A DNA stretch of 64,000 bases from Bacillus sp. FJAT-27264 (GCF_001682855.1 NZ_MAQW01000001.1:578443-642442); one strand, 5' to 3'; shown: positions 23,442 to 33,255, counted from the first letter of the stretch. Numbers and translations: made by a program. The notes: generated by a model from the sequence alone, not told the origin.

Positions 23442-24878
23442 ATGTGGAAACCCGACCGACAAACGAAACAACCTTTATATGAACAAATTGCCGATCATCT
23501 GGAGCGGAGCATTTCATATGGTGAATATCCCCCAGGGAGCCTGCTTCCCTCGGAACGAAAACTGGCAGAGCAGCTCGGTGTGAATCGAAGCACCGTCATT
23601 CTGGCTTTTGCAGAGCTGCGGTCCATGGGCATCATCGAAAGTCGTACAGGCAGTGGGACTCGGGTCAGCCGGACGAAATGGGGGGCGTTACCGAAGCATA
23701 CGCCGAACTGGAGCCGATATGCAGAAGGCGGCAGCTTCCTGCCGAACTTACCTTTTATGCGCAAAATCCGCGAAGCACTGGCCCAGCATCCTTCTTTGAT
23801 TGATTTTGCAAGCGGAGAGCTGGCCCCGAATTTGGCGCCTATAGAAGAAATTACAGCACTCATGCAAAATCATCATTACACTTCTTATCTGGGCTATGAC
23901 AGCCCGCAAGGTTATACTCCGCTGAGAGAGGCCCTTGTCTCCTATTTGGAGGCCTACCGGGGCATTCAGACGACCGAATCTTCTATATTAATTACCTCCG
24001 GTTCACAGCAATCATTGTATTTGATCACCCAGTGCTTGCTTTCGCCGGGAGATGCAGTGGCTATTGAGGACCCCTCTTATTGCTATTCACTGCCCATGTT
24101 CCAATCCGCAGGACTCCGGTTGTTCCGGCTTCCGGTGGACCAGGAGGGCATCCGCCCCGAGGATATTCGTGCATTATACAAAAAGCACCGCATCAAGATG
24201 GTGTTCATGAATCCGAATTTTCAAAACCCTACAGGTGCTGTTCTGAGTAACGAGCGGCGCAAACAGTTGTTTGCCGTCACTAGCGAACTGGGACTGCCCG
24301 TCGTAGAGGATGATCCATTCAGTCTGACAGCGTACGAAGGAGCCCCACCGTTCCCGCTCAAATCAGAGGATACGAACGGCTCCATCCTCTACATCGGCTC
24401 TTTCTCCAAGATCGCTGCTTCAGGACTGCGCGTGGGCTGGATGGTTGCCCCTAACTCCATTGTCGAGCGGCTGGCCGATGCCCGGCAGCAAATGGATTTC
24501 GGACTAAGTATTATTCCCCAACAGGTAGCTGCGCAGTTCATCAAATCCGCCTACTTCCAGCCCCATCTGGAACGCCTGCAGGCGCAGCTGCATTTCAAGC
24601 GGGACCTCGCGATTGAAGCTTTGCAAAAGGAATTGCCGGGACTTGTTACGTTCACAGCTCCCCGGGGCGGGCTGCATTTGTGGTGCAAGCTACATCACGA
24701 CGTCTCCGATGGCAGACTACTGGAAGAATCCATTAAACGGGGCGTCGTCTTTGTACCGGGGAGCGTTTATGGTTCAGATGCCGGCTTTGTGCGCTTCACG
24801 TATGCCAGGGCCAAAACCGAGGATATCGGTCCCGGCATTGCTAAGTTCGCCGAAGCGCTGCGGGGATTGATCCATTGA
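23442..24878 (+). CDS. MocR-type regulator (GntR HTH fused to aminotransferase fold)
   Basis: 478 residues. Residues 10-75 are a GntR winged helix (QPLYEQIADHLERSISYGEYPPGSLLPSERKLAEQLGVNRSTV). A linker leads to a fold-type I aminotransferase domain (about 115-478). The PLP-binding Lys is in GSFSKIAASGLRVGWM, and FMNPNFQNPTGAVLS contributes to substrate and cofactor binding. MocR proteins use PLP and often an amine or amino acid as ligand. GTGGTGA precedes the ATG at 23442. The divergent cupin-nitrilase operon is the obvious target. It ends with a strong terminator. Confidence 0.92.
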   Translation: MWKPDRQTKQPLYEQIADHLERSISYGEYPPGSLLPSERKLAEQLGVNRSTVILAFAELRSMGIIESRTGSGTRVSRTKWGALPKHTPNWSRYAEGGSFLPNLPFMRKIREALAQHPSLIDFASGELAPNLAPIEEITALMQNHHYTSYLGYDSPQGYTPLREALVSYLEAYRGIQTTESSILITSGSQQSLYLITQCLLSPGDAVAIEDPSYCYSLPMFQSAGLRLFRLPVDQEGIRPEDIRALYKKHRIKMVFMNPNFQNPTGAVLSNERRKQLFAVTSELGLPVVEDDPFSLTAYEGAPPFPLKSEDTNGSILYIGSFSKIAASGLRVGWMVAPNSIVERLADARQQMDFGLSIIPQQVAAQFIKSAYFQPHLERLQAQLHFKRDLAIEALQKELPGLVTFTAPRGGLHLWCKLHHDVSDGRLLEESIKRGVVFVPGSVYGSDAGFVRFTYARAKTEDIGPGIAKFAEALRGLIH

Positions 24879-24913
24879 GCGCCTGCTGCCAGGCGACTCC
24901 TTTATATCATGCA

Positions 24914-24951
24914 AACAACCGCTGAGCGTAAGCTTCAGCGGTTGTTTTTTT
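24914..24951 (+). terminator. Intrinsic terminator after the MocR gene
   Basis: ACAACCGCTGA and TCAGCGGTTGT form an 11-bp stem around a 10-base loop, followed by a run of T residues. Confidence 0.9.
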
Positions 24952-25075
24952 ATAGATAAGATTCATTAATAACGAAAAACAGTTGGAACTGTAGGAGCAG
25001 GAGCGGCTTGTCTTAGAGTCTGGATTTTGATTTCATCCGCAAACAATAAGTCCAAACCTTTCTGCTCTTTCAGTT

Positions 25076-25957
25076 TTACCAAAAAGGACGGCCCGGCGTA
25101 TCCAGAATCATAATTAAAAACACAAGCATCAAGTAATTGACCGAGAACAGAAAGTTGGTTTTGGCCCAGGACTCATGGTTGCCGGTTGTCGTCCCACGCA
25201 GCGTGTGCCACCCCCAAGCCGCAGTAGCCAGCAAGGATACGGCCAGAAAGACAATACCGGCATAGTTCAGCGAATAGAGCAGAATAACTGTCGGGAACAA
25301 CAGCAGCACATAAGGAATCATCTGCAGTTTGGTGCGCCGGATGCCTTTGCGGACAGGGAGCAGCGGATAGCCTGCCGCCCTGTATTCTTCCACCCGCCGG
25401 ATCGCCAGTGACCAGAAATGCGCAGGCTGCCATAGAAATAACAGTGCGAATAACAGCAACGCTCCCGCATCCATTTCATTAGTATAGGCACAATAACCGA
25501 TCACCGGCGGCATCGCGCCGGAGATCCCGCCAATGGAGGTGCTCCACGTAGACGTCCGTTTTAACCACATCGTATAAATGACAATATACACGAACATCCC
25601 GATGAGACCGAGCCAGCCGCACAGGCTGTTTACTTTCCAGAAGAGGATTGTCTCTCCGGCAATTCCCAGCAGACATGCGAAGATCCATGCGCTAGAGCGC
25701 TTGATTCTTCCTGTGCCCAGCGGCCGATTCTGCGTGCGGCTCATTTTCAGATCCAGCTGGTAATCCCAAATATTGTTGAGGACACAGGAGGAAGCCATCG
25801 TAAAGGTGGTTCCCAGCAGCGCCCACAGTAGCACACTCCACTCCACGGTCCACTGCGAGGCCAGCCAGTAGCCCCCAAATGCAGCAAAAAGATTCAATTG
25901 CAAAATCCGGGGCTTGGTCAATCCAATCCAGTCCCTGTAGAGCGCCTGCTGGCTCAT
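25076..25957 (-). CDS. ctaB: Protoheme IX farnesyltransferase (heme O synthase)
   Basis: 293 residues of the UbiA prenyltransferase superfamily with 8-9 membrane segments. The first Asp-rich motif is NNIWDYQLDLKMSRTQNRPLGTGRI (about residues 60-85), and the family loop TMWLKRTSTWSTSIGGISGAMPPVIGY is present. It farnesylates heme B to heme O, the precursor of heme A. The ATG at 25957 overlaps the stop of the subunit IV gene as ATGA, giving translational coupling. It is the last gene of the oxidase operon, in the position of E. coli cyoE. The product passes to CtaA, encoded at the start of the same operon. Confidence 0.93.
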   Translation of the reverse strand: MSQQALYRDWIGLTKPRILQLNLFAAFGGYWLASQWTVEWSVLLWALLGTTFTMASSCVLNNIWDYQLDLKMSRTQNRPLGTGRIKRSSAWIFACLLGIAGETILFWKVNSLCGWLGLIGMFVYIVIYTMWLKRTSTWSTSIGGISGAMPPVIGYCAYTNEMDAGALLLFALLFLWQPAHFWSLAIRRVEEYRAAGYPLLPVRKGIRRTKLQMIPYVLLLFPTVILLYSLNYAGIVFLAVSLLATAAWGWHTLRGTTTGNHESWAKTNFLFSVNYLMLVFLIMILDTPGRPFW

Positions 25958-26280
25958 GTAGCCACCATATTGTAGAGCATAATCCACATCGACCCGGCAA
26001 CGATGATCAGCAGAATGATCAGACCGAGAATCAGAGAGATCAGATTGTAGCGCGGCTTCTTCTCTTCCTTCAAGTGCATGAAGAAAAACAGCTGAACGAT
26101 CAACTGCAAGACGCCCGCTGCCATTAACACCACAGCTTTGGTCCGTCCCTCCAGCCAGCCTCCCATGACGATGGCAACCGGAATGATCGTCAGAATGATG
26201 GAGCAGAGAAACCCAAGGGTATAGGACCGCAGCGAGCCATGGGTTTCTTCTCCGGTATGAGCGGATTCCACATGTGACAT
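25954..26280 (-). CDS. qoxD: Quinol oxidase subunit IV (CyoD/QoxD type)
   Basis: 108 residues with three membrane segments (LGFLCSIILTIIPVAIVMGGWL, VVLMAAGVLQLIVQLFFFMHL, LISLILGLIILLIIVAGSMWIM). The FFFMHLKEEKKPR turn is characteristic of the CyoD/QoxD family. It is a small accessory subunit of heme-copper quinol oxidases, thought to help assembly of the copper site. It lies 1 base downstream of subunit III and overlaps ctaB by 4 bases. Confidence 0.88.
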   Translation of the reverse strand: MSHVESAHTGEETHGSLRSYTLGFLCSIILTIIPVAIVMGGWLEGRTKAVVLMAAGVLQLIVQLFFFMHLKEEKKPRYNLISLILGLIILLIIVAGSMWIMLYNMVAT

Positions 26281-26281
26281 C

Positions 26282-26893
26282 TTAGCTCACCCCCATTAAA
26301 TAAACTACAGTAAAAACAAAGATCCAGACCACGTCCAGAAAGTGCCAGAACAGGCTGACGATCTGAACTTTGCGTTTCGTTACAGGCGTAATCCCCCTGC
26401 GTTTCAATTGAATCATTAACGCAATCATCCAGACCAATCCAACCGTCACGTGCAGACCATGCGTACCCACCAGTGTGTAAAAAGCAGACAAAAATGCGCT
26501 AGTGCTCATTGTTGCACCTTCATTCACCATATGGGCAAACTCGTTGACCTCCAGCCCGATAAAGACAGCTCCCAGCAGGGCTGTTACGCCAAGCCAGCCG
26601 ATCAGAGCGCGATGTCTGCCCTTGTTCATCGCCAGTACCGCCAAGCCGCAGGTATAGCTGCTAGCCAAGAGAATAAATGTGCTGGCGATCACACCGCTAA
26701 GCTCGAATAAATCAGCGGGCCCCGGGCCGCCATTGGTGCTGCCGCGCAGTACAATATATGTGGCAAAAAATGTGCCGAAGATCATGATATCCGTCATGAG
26801 ATAAATCCAGAATCCGAAGGTTCGCATCTCCTCAAGATCCGGATGACCATGATGACTTGCCTTTGTATCTTCAGTCAAATGAGTTGAACTCAT
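26282..26893 (-). CDS. qoxC: Quinol oxidase subunit III
   Basis: 203 residues with five membrane segments. Heme-copper oxidase subunit III features include [25 protein letters not shown] and the H-x-x-H-x-x-x-G region [19 protein letters not shown]. The end [21 protein letters not shown] is also typical. The five-helix form is usual for quinol oxidases and some caa3 enzymes. It overlaps the subunit I stop by 4 bases and is followed by subunit IV after 1 base. It presumably supports stability and proton uptake of subunit I. Confidence 0.92.
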   Translation of the reverse strand: MSSTHLTEDTKASHHGHPDLEEMRTFGFWIYLMTDIMIFGTFFATYIVLRGSTNGGPGPADLFELSGVIASTFILLASSYTCGLAVLAMNKGRHRALIGWLGVTALLGAVFIGLEVNEFAHMVNEGATMSTSAFLSAFYTLVGTHGLHVTVGLVWMIALMIQLKRRGITPVTKRKVQIVSLFWHFLDVVWIFVFTVVYLMGVS

Positions 26894-28875
26894 GATAAGG
26901 TTACCCTCCTTGCGGCCGCTTCCACACGGCTGATTTCGTCTACGGGAATATAATAATCCGTGTCATAGTTGAAGGAATGGACGATCATACATGCGGCGAC
27001 ACCCGCTAGTCCCGGTATGATCAGCCAGAGCCAATGGAATACGAAGCCAAAGCCCGCCAGGAACCAGAAGCCCGCCATAATGATTGGGATGCCGGAGTTT
27101 TTGGGCATATGAATCGGCTCCAGTATTGCTGTGGTGTCTGGTACAGAGGCACCTTTGCCCTTGCGTTCCTTGCTTGCCCACCAATCGTCCATCTCCGACA
27201 CCTGCGGAAGCACAGCAAAGTTATACAATGGTGCTGGTGAAGGAATCGACCATTCCAGCGTGCGTCCATTCCATGGATCGCCCGTGGTGTCAAGATTCTT
27301 CCGGTGATGCTTGATACCATGCACGATCTGCCACACCTGGAACACAAATGCGATACCCATCAGCACTGCTCCAACCGTGGAGATCAGGTTAAGCTCCCAC
27401 CATCCTTTGTCCCAGCTGTACGTAACCACACGCCGCGTCATACCCATAAGTCCAAGCGCATACTGCGGCATAAAGCAGACATAGAAGCCGATATTCCAGA
27501 ACCAGAACGCCCACTTGCCAAGCCGCTCATTAAGCTTGAAGCCAAACAGCTTAGGCCACCAGTAATACAGTCCGGCGAAGTAGCCAAAGACGACACCTCC
27601 TATGATCACCTGATGGAAATGCGCAATCAGGAAGTAACTGTTATGGTATTGGAAGTCTGCTGGAGCCACGGACAGCAGCACCCCGGTCATCCCCCCGAGC
27701 ACAAAACACGGAATAAAGCCCACCGTCCATAGCATCGGCGTCTCAAACGTAATTTTGCCCCGGAACATGGTGAACAGCCAATTGAAGATCTTCACCCCTG
27801 TCGGGATGGCAATCAGCATCGTGGTCAGCGCGAAGAAGGCATTGACGTCCGCTCCAGAACCCATGGTGAAGAAGTGATGCGCCCATACCAGAAAGGACAA
27901 AATACTGATAATCATCATCGCGTACACCATTGATTTATAGCCGAACAGCTTTTTCTTGGAGAAGGTCGCCACCACTTCGGAGAAGATACCGAAGGCTGGC
28001 AGGACGATAATATACACCTCGGGGTGACCCCACATCCAGATCAGGTTGATGTACATCATCGGATTCCCGCCCCCGTCCAGCGTGAAGAAGTGAGCGCCCG
28101 CGTAACGATCCAGGAACAGCAGTGCCAGTGTCGCTGTTAGGATCGGAAACGAGAAGATAATAGCGATACAGCTCGACAGCACAGACCAGGGGAACATCGG
28201 CATTTTCATCAGCTTCATCCCTGGCGCACGCATTTTCAGAATGGTGACGATAAAGTTGATCCCTGTCATCAGACTGCCGATCCCGGAAATCTGGATGCCC
28301 CAGATATAAAAGTCCTGTCCGACGCCGGGATTATACATCAGCTCCGAATACGGCGGATAAGCAAGCCAGCCCGCATCCGGCGAGCCGCCGATGACAAAGC
28401 TCAGGTTAAACAGCATGGCCCCGGAGAAGAACAGCCAGAAGCTGAGTGCATTCAGGAACGGATAGGCTACATCCCGTGCCCCTATTTGCAGCGGCACCAC
28501 GACATTGAACAATCCGAACATGAACGGCATCGCCATGAACAGAATCATAATCACGCCATGGGTAGTGAAAATCTCATTGTAGTGATCCGGCTGCAGGAAC
28601 TGCAATTCCGGCACAGCGAGCTGCGCCCGCATCAGCAGCGCGTCCACCCCGCCGCGGAACAGCATTAGAAACGCCGACAGAATATACAGAATGCCGATTT
28701 TCTTATGATCGACGGTCGTCAGCCACTCCCTCCACAGCCACCTCCATTTTTTGAAATAAGTCAATGTAAATAGAATGCCGACAAGCGCCAGACCGATGCT
28801 GACATCCGCCCCATAAATCATTGGATCACCGGTGACGAAAAAGTCGGAGGCGAAGTCTTTGATCTTGTCCATCAT
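26890..28875 (-). CDS. qoxB: Quinol oxidase subunit I (heme a / heme a3-CuB)
   Basis: 661 residues, about 14-15 membrane segments. The catalytic subunit carries the low-spin heme His in [15 protein letters not shown]. The CuB/His-Tyr region is [20 protein letters not shown], with the D-channel Glu in the family position. The His pair [18 protein letters not shown] holds heme a3 and low-spin ligands. The extra N-terminal helix ([15 protein letters not shown]) and its length fit the CyoB/QoxB quinol oxidase type. It reduces O2 to water and pumps protons. AGGAGC precedes the tandem ATGs. It lies between subunit II (27 bp upstream) and subunit III (4-bp overlap). Confidence 0.95.
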   Translation of the reverse strand: MMDKIKDFASDFFVTGDPMIYGADVSIGLALVGILFTLTYFKKWRWLWREWLTTVDHKKIGILYILSAFLMLFRGGVDALLMRAQLAVPELQFLQPDHYNEIFTTHGVIMILFMAMPFMFGLFNVVVPLQIGARDVAYPFLNALSFWLFFSGAMLFNLSFVIGGSPDAGWLAYPPYSELMYNPGVGQDFYIWGIQISGIGSLMTGINFIVTILKMRAPGMKLMKMPMFPWSVLSSCIAIIFSFPILTATLALLFLDRYAGAHFFTLDGGGNPMMYINLIWMWGHPEVYIIVLPAFGIFSEVVATFSKKKLFGYKSMVYAMMIISILSFLVWAHHFFTMGSGADVNAFFALTTMLIAIPTGVKIFNWLFTMFRGKITFETPMLWTVGFIPCFVLGGMTGVLLSVAPADFQYHNSYFLIAHFHQVIIGGVVFGYFAGLYYWWPKLFGFKLNERLGKWAFWFWNIGFYVCFMPQYALGLMGMTRRVVTYSWDKGWWELNLISTVGAVLMGIAFVFQVWQIVHGIKHHRKNLDTTGDPWNGRTLEWSIPSPAPLYNFAVLPQVSEMDDWWASKERKGKGASVPDTTAILEPIHMPKNSGIPIIMAGFWFLAGFGFVFHWLWLIIPGLAGVAACMIVHSFNYDTDYYIPVDEISRVEAAARRVTLS

Positions 28876-28902
28876 GATGCTATTTGCTCCTTTCCTGGGA
28901 AT

Positions 28903-29898
28903 CTACTTGTGACTATGCATGCCCTCCATATCCATGTTTTGCATGTCCATATTTTGCATGTCTGTGTGTTGCACATTCGTTTCCTGTACATCTCCAATTG
29001 ATGTATCTGATTCGTCCGTACCTTGTGCCTGCTTCCCATGCTGATGGGATGCCGCATATTTGGTAACCGTTCGTTGGAACAGCCCTTCAGGGAAGGAAGA
29101 ATACGTCAGCACTTCAGAAGCCGAAGGTTCAGCCAATGCATTATAGCCAGCCTGCGTTAGTGCAGGGGAATCGCCTTTAACACCATCCACCCATTCCTTA
29201 AATTGCTCCGGGGTTACAGCATCCACGTCAAAATACATCTTCGCGAAGTCTGTCCCGGTAAAATTGGCTCCCGAGCCCCAGTACTTCCCTACCTCATCGG
29301 CCTGCAAATGTAACGTCATCGCCATGCCGGACATGGCATAGATTTGCCCGCCAAGCTGGGGAATCCAGAAGGAATTCATCGGAGAATCAGCGGTAATCTC
29401 GAACCGGACAGGCACTCCTTGTGGGATCGTCAGTACATTCACTGTCGCAATTCCTTGCTCGGGATATTGGAACAGCCATTTCCAGTTCAGAGAGGTAACC
29501 TGTACGGTTAACGGCTTAACATCCGATTTCAGAGGCTTGGACGGCTCCAGTGCATAAGTGTACCGGACAGTGATGGCTGCAATCGCTACAATAATGAGGA
29601 TCGGAATCCCCCACCAGATAACCTCAAGCCGTGTGCTGTGCGCCCAATTCGGTGTATACGGGGCTTTTCTGCCTTCCCTATCCCGATAGCGCCAGATAAT
29701 AATAGCCGCAAGTATAAGAACGGGAATAATGATAATGGCACAAAGCGCGGTTGAAATAAACATTAGATCCCGCTGCTGCGCCGCAATGGGTCCTTTCGGG
29801 TGAAGAACGCTGACGTCAGAGCAGCCGGTTGCGGTCAGCAGCAAAGCCATTAACACGGATAATGACGACAACCAGCGCAGCGTTTTGGGTACATTCAT
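28903..29898 (-). CDS. qoxA: Quinol oxidase subunit II with Met/His-rich tail
   Basis: 331 residues. It has a lipoprotein signal with lipobox TATGC, then VLHPKGPIAAQQRDLMFI and two membrane segments, as in CyoA/QoxA. The cupredoxin domain (about 120-260) lacks the CuA Cys ligands: the segment GGQIYAMSGMAMTLHLQADE has no Cys. It is therefore a quinol oxidase, not a cytochrome c oxidase. The last 45 residues are rich in Met, His, Asp and Gln (DMQNMDMQNMDMEGMHSHK), which is unusual and suggests copper binding outside the membrane. The ATG at 29898 follows AGGAG by 8 bases. First structural gene after ctaA. Confidence 0.93.
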   Translation of the reverse strand: MNVPKTLRWLSSLSVLMALLLTATGCSDVSVLHPKGPIAAQQRDLMFISTALCAIIIIPVLILAAIIIWRYRDREGRKAPYTPNWAHSTRLEVIWWGIPILIIVAIAAITVRYTYALEPSKPLKSDVKPLTVQVTSLNWKWLFQYPEQGIATVNVLTIPQGVPVRFEITADSPMNSFWIPQLGGQIYAMSGMAMTLHLQADEVGKYWGSGANFTGTDFAKMYFDVDAVTPEQFKEWVDGVKGDSPALTQAGYNALAEPSASEVLTYSSFPEGLFQRTVTKYAASHQHGKQAQGTDESDTSIGDVQETNVQHTDMQNMDMQNMDMEGMHSHK

Positions 29899-29956
29899 TG
29901 TTTCAACTCCTGTGTTCAGTTTGACATGATTTAGACACAATTCAGTGTTGTGAGGT

Positions 29957-30871
29957 CTATTTTCGCCGATAGATCCATGATCGAATGGAAATATCCGTCA
30001 GCAGACTGAATAGTATCGTCGCAATGATGTTATGAAGGAGACTGACGAACAGAAGCTCGTCCCCTCGATCGAGCGCAGCTGTGAGCCAGGCCCCACTCAT
30101 AATTTGAAAGAGAATACATAGCAGCAGATAAGAGACGGCCGTTCCCATCCCTGAAGCCTGATTTCTGCGTTCTGCCCGCCGTACGAGTAATGCCCAGATT
30201 GCCGTCAGAATGAACAAAAGAACGGCTGCCAAACGGTGCGCAAATACAACGCCAGCCACTTCGTTAAAGTCAGGGACCAGCTTGCCATTACAAAGCGGCC
30301 AGCCTATGCAGCCACCTGCCGCTTCTCTGTGCCGGATGAAGGCACCCAGATAAATGACACCATAGGTGAACACCCAAATTCCCCAGGCCCAGACTGCAAA
30401 GCCCGGCGGTGTCTGCACGCTTTGGCGGTCCGTTTGTTTCATGCGGTAGATCCATAAGACCAGCAGCATACTGCTTGCCACCGCAAGCAGCGAAATGCCA
30501 AAATGCAGAGCCATCACGGCCGGTTGTTGCGGCCATTTTACTGCCGCTGCGCCCATCAGCGCCTGAATGACTGTAAATAGCAGTGTGCCGCCTGCATAAG
30601 CGTATGCTTCGCGGTGCTCCCTGCGATGGAACCATGTCAGAATGAAGGTCAGCAGCACCAGCAACCCGACAATCCCCGTAATCATACGGTGGGAATACTC
30701 AATCATAGATTCCAGTGTATAAGCCGGGATGAATTTCCCGTGGCATAAGGGCCAATCGCTTCCACAGCCCCGGCCGGAGCCGGTCTGGGTCACAATGGCT
30801 CCCGCCAGCAAAACAAACAGCATGCCCACGAACGTACTCCAGGCCAGAATGCGGTATCGCCTTGATATCAT
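29957..30871 (-). CDS. ctaA: Heme A synthase
   Basis: About 304 residues, eight membrane segments in two similar halves. The extracytoplasmic Cys pair of the Gram-positive type is in GSGRGCGSDWPLCHGKFIP. The second half has GGCIGWPLCNGKLVPDF, with conserved His residues EYSHRMITG and FAHRLAAV as heme ligands. It oxidises heme O to heme A. The ATG at 30871 follows GGCGGGGGAG. It is first in the oxidase operon, so with ctaB at the end the cluster supplies its own heme A and the oxidase is predicted to be aa3-type. Confidence 0.93.
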   Translation of the reverse strand: MISRRYRILAWSTFVGMLFVLLAGAIVTQTGSGRGCGSDWPLCHGKFIPAYTLESMIEYSHRMITGIVGLLVLLTFILTWFHRREHREAYAYAGGTLLFTVIQALMGAAAVKWPQQPAVMALHFGISLLAVASSMLLVLWIYRMKQTDRQSVQTPPGFAVWAWGIWVFTYGVIYLGAFIRHREAAGGCIGWPLCNGKLVPDFNEVAGVVFAHRLAAVLLFILTAIWALLVRRAERRNQASGMGTAVSYLLLCILFQIMSGAWLTAALDRGDELLFVSLLHNIIATILFSLLTDISIRSWIYRRK

Positions 30872-31199
30872 TTCTCCCCCGCCTTCCACCAATCTCGGAA
30901 CCATGGGCCTCTATCAGCCTTCCAGCCCTTCTCTAACTTCCTGTTAATCTCTGACTCTCCCCTTCCTCGCTATAAATCAAATCCGAATATAACGGTTCTG
31001 CCGGAGCACGTAACCATCCATTTCTTAAATTTTAAATACCAGCCGATTTTGCCCTAGATAAGCTGAACTTAAGAATCACTCAATATAAAAAAAGCGGTTT
31101 GCTCAAAAAAAGAGGCAAATGGCTGGTTACTTTTCCGGAAAATCATCCTATATTCAACATCAACGTTGTCATTTTTAATGAGTAAGAGGGGATGAAAAC
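30872..31199. other. Gap between the oxidase operon and the hisC-like gene
   Basis: 328 bp between divergent genes with no ORF that can be supported. It must hold the promoters of both. At 31091-31125 a hairpin-like inverted repeat (GCGGTTTGCTC / GAGGCAAATGGC around a run of A) is followed by a short T-rich stretch and could act on the plus-strand transcript. No clear -35/-10 pair or known operator was recognised. Confidence 0.4.
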
Positions 31200-32309
31200 A
31201 TGGAAGAATCGAAGATCAAGGCACGGAAGACATTGAACAAGATATCGCCCTATTCCCCAGGGAAGCCGATCTGGGAGCTTGAACAGGAAATGGGATTGAC
31301 GGGTATCATCAAATTGGCCTCGAACGAGAATCCGCTGGGACCATCGCCCAAAGCCCTTGAAGCAGCCGGCTATGCGTTACCCACGATTCATCGTTATCCA
31401 GACGCTGGAACCACCCGTCTAAGACAAGCTCTCGCCGCCACACTGAAGTTAAGCCCGGAGCAATTCATCATCAGCAATGGGGGTGACGAGTTAATTACCC
31501 TTATAGCCGAGACGTTTCTTGAGCCTGAGGATGAAGTGATCGTCTGCTCGCCTTCTTTTAGCGAATATGAATTTGGAGCGCATTTAATGGGGGCAAGCGT
31601 AGTAAAGGTTCAACTTGACGGGAATTTTCTTATAAATGTCCATGCTATAGCTGAAGCCGTAACGAACCGAACGAAGTTGTTGTGCCTATGTTCGCCCAAT
31701 AACCCTACCGGCACCTATATTCCGCGGGAAGAGCTGCATCAGCTGCTGGATCTCTTGCCTCAGCATGTCGTTGTACTGCTGGATGCGGCTTACTGTCAAT
31801 ATGCTGAAGCTGACGACTACACCGATGGGGTGGAATTTGTCCGGGCCGGATATCCGGTCATTGTTCTTCAGACGTTCTCCAAAATTTATGGACTGGCCGG
31901 ACTCCGAGTCGGCTATGGGATTGCATCTGGAAGCATGATCCAGCTTCTATCCAAAGTGAAGGAGCCATTTAATGTGAACGCCCTCGCCCAGGCTGCTGCC
32001 GTAGCTGCACTTGGCGACAGTGATCATGTCCGCTTGTCACTGGAGGTCAATTCAAAGGGCAAGCAGCAGTTATATCAGGCTTTTAATCACATGGGTTTGG
32101 ATTATATCCAGAGTATGAGTAACTTCGTATGGTTGCACATCGGGCCTGACGCACAGCGTGTGTACGACAATCTGCTGCAACGAGGGATTATTGTACGATT
32201 CGGAGGGATCTGGCAGCTGCCGGATTATCTTCGCATCTCCGTAGGGACACGGAGGGAAAATGCTGCTTTGATTAAGGAATTGGCCGATATTTTGAATCAT
32301 GAATGTTAG
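31200..32309 (+). CDS. Histidinol-phosphate aminotransferase-like PLP enzyme
   Basis: 369 residues of fold-type I, subfamily of HisC. Features are LASNENPLGPSPKAL near the N-terminus, SNGGDELI and CSPNNPTGTYIPREEL. The PLP Lys is in LQTFSKIYGLAGLRVGYG, and the phosphate/carboxylate Arg is near the end (LRISVGTRREN). HisC-like enzymes act in histidine synthesis or on aromatic amino acids. No other his gene is adjacent, so it may be a paralogue with another amino-acid substrate. A GAGGGGATG ribosome site precedes the ATG. It is followed after about 50 bp by a DapA-family gene, and the two probably form a short operon. Confidence 0.85.
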   Translation: MEESKIKARKTLNKISPYSPGKPIWELEQEMGLTGIIKLASNENPLGPSPKALEAAGYALPTIHRYPDAGTTRLRQALAATLKLSPEQFIISNGGDELITLIAETFLEPEDEVIVCSPSFSEYEFGAHLMGASVVKVQLDGNFLINVHAIAEAVTNRTKLLCLCSPNNPTGTYIPREELHQLLDLLPQHVVVLLDAAYCQYAEADDYTDGVEFVRAGYPVIVLQTFSKIYGLAGLRVGYGIASGSMIQLLSKVKEPFNVNALAQAAAVAALGDSDHVRLSLEVNSKGKQQLYQAFNHMGLDYIQSMSNFVWLHIGPDAQRVYDNLLQRGIIVRFGGIWQLPDYLRISVGTRRENAALIKELADILNHEC

Positions 32310-32360
32310 GAAGCTTGCCGTCTAAATTTATACAGACCCGGAAGACAGGAGTTGAACGCT

Positions 32361-33239
32361 GTGCTTACAGAACAGAGCCTGCATGGCATTATCGTCCCCG
32401 TTATTACACCGTTCGATGAACAGGGAAATCTGGACCGGCAGTCCTTTGCAGAATTGATTGAACGCCTGGCTAGCAAAGGCATCCACGGGCTTGTTATTAA
32501 TGGAATAACCGGGGAAGCTCCTGCCATCAGAACGGACGAGCTGAAAACAATGCTCCTGACCGCGCGTATAGCGATAGGAAACATCCCGCTCATTGTTGGC
32601 ATTCACGCCACCAGCCCTGCTGCCGCAGCCAGGAGGATATCTTGGGCCAAATTACTTGGAGCCGATGCCGCTCTTGTGGCTGCACCAGCCTCCGGCCGCT
32701 CTTCACAGCAGGGCATTGTCGGCTATTTTGAGACTTTGGCTGAGGCGGAGCTGCCCATCATTGTGTTGGACCGGCCGTATCGCGCCGGAGTTCCGCTGGA
32801 ACTTGCAACCGTACAAGCCATTCTGGCGCTGGACCATGTGATTGGCTTAAAAGAAAGCACCGGCAACATCCGGCGGGTGTTCAGGCTTTCACGCTTCTCG
32901 TCCAAGCCGATTCTCTGCGGAGAGGATGAGCTTCTGTTCGCTTCCCTGTCCTGCGGCGCCAAAGGGGGCATTCTGGCCAGCGCCAACTTGGACAGCGAGC
33001 AGTTTGTAGAGGTGTATGAGTCGTTTCGGGCCGGCAAAATCGAGCAGGCTCACCAGCGGTTCGAGCATCTGCTACCGCTGATCCAGTTCCTGATCACGGA
33101 GCCGAATCCCGCTCCCCTGAAATGGCTGCTCGCCGAACGCGGCCACATCCGTTCCGACCATCTTCGTCTGCCAGCGGCGGCGGTCAACAGTGAAACCACA
33201 CAAAAAAGAGCCTATCTGCTGCAAAGCGCGATGGGCTGA
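32361..33239 (+). CDS. DapA-family aldolase/lyase
   Basis: About 292 residues with a TIM-barrel of the dihydrodipicolinate synthase/N-acetylneuraminate lyase superfamily. The Schiff-base Lys is in VIGLKESTGN (near residue 160). The catalytic Tyr equivalent is in IIVLDRPYRAGVP, and the N-terminal GxxGE motif is INGITGEAPAI. The usual YNxP motif is altered to LDRPY, so it is probably not the housekeeping DapA. A GTG start at 32361 is preferred (AGGAG 9 bases upstream) over the TTG at 32352. The gene follows the HisC-like aminotransferase and ends at a terminator. The substrate, presumably a 2-oxo acid, is unknown. Confidence 0.82.
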   Translation: MLTEQSLHGIIVPVITPFDEQGNLDRQSFAELIERLASKGIHGLVINGITGEAPAIRTDELKTMLLTARIAIGNIPLIVGIHATSPAAAARRISWAKLLGADAALVAAPASGRSSQQGIVGYFETLAEAELPIIVLDRPYRAGVPLELATVQAILALDHVIGLKESTGNIRRVFRLSRFSSKPILCGEDELLFASLSCGAKGGILASANLDSEQFVEVYESFRAGKIEQAHQRFEHLLPLIQFLITEPNPAPLKWLLAERGHIRSDHLRLPAAAVNSETTQKRAYLLQSAMG

Positions 33240-33255
33240 ACGTCCATATATGATT

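Noticed and set aside
28903..29898. Cytochrome c oxidase subunit II
   Set aside because: The CuA Cys ligands are missing and the CyoA-type NPKGP/HPKGP segment is present, so the complex is a quinol oxidase.
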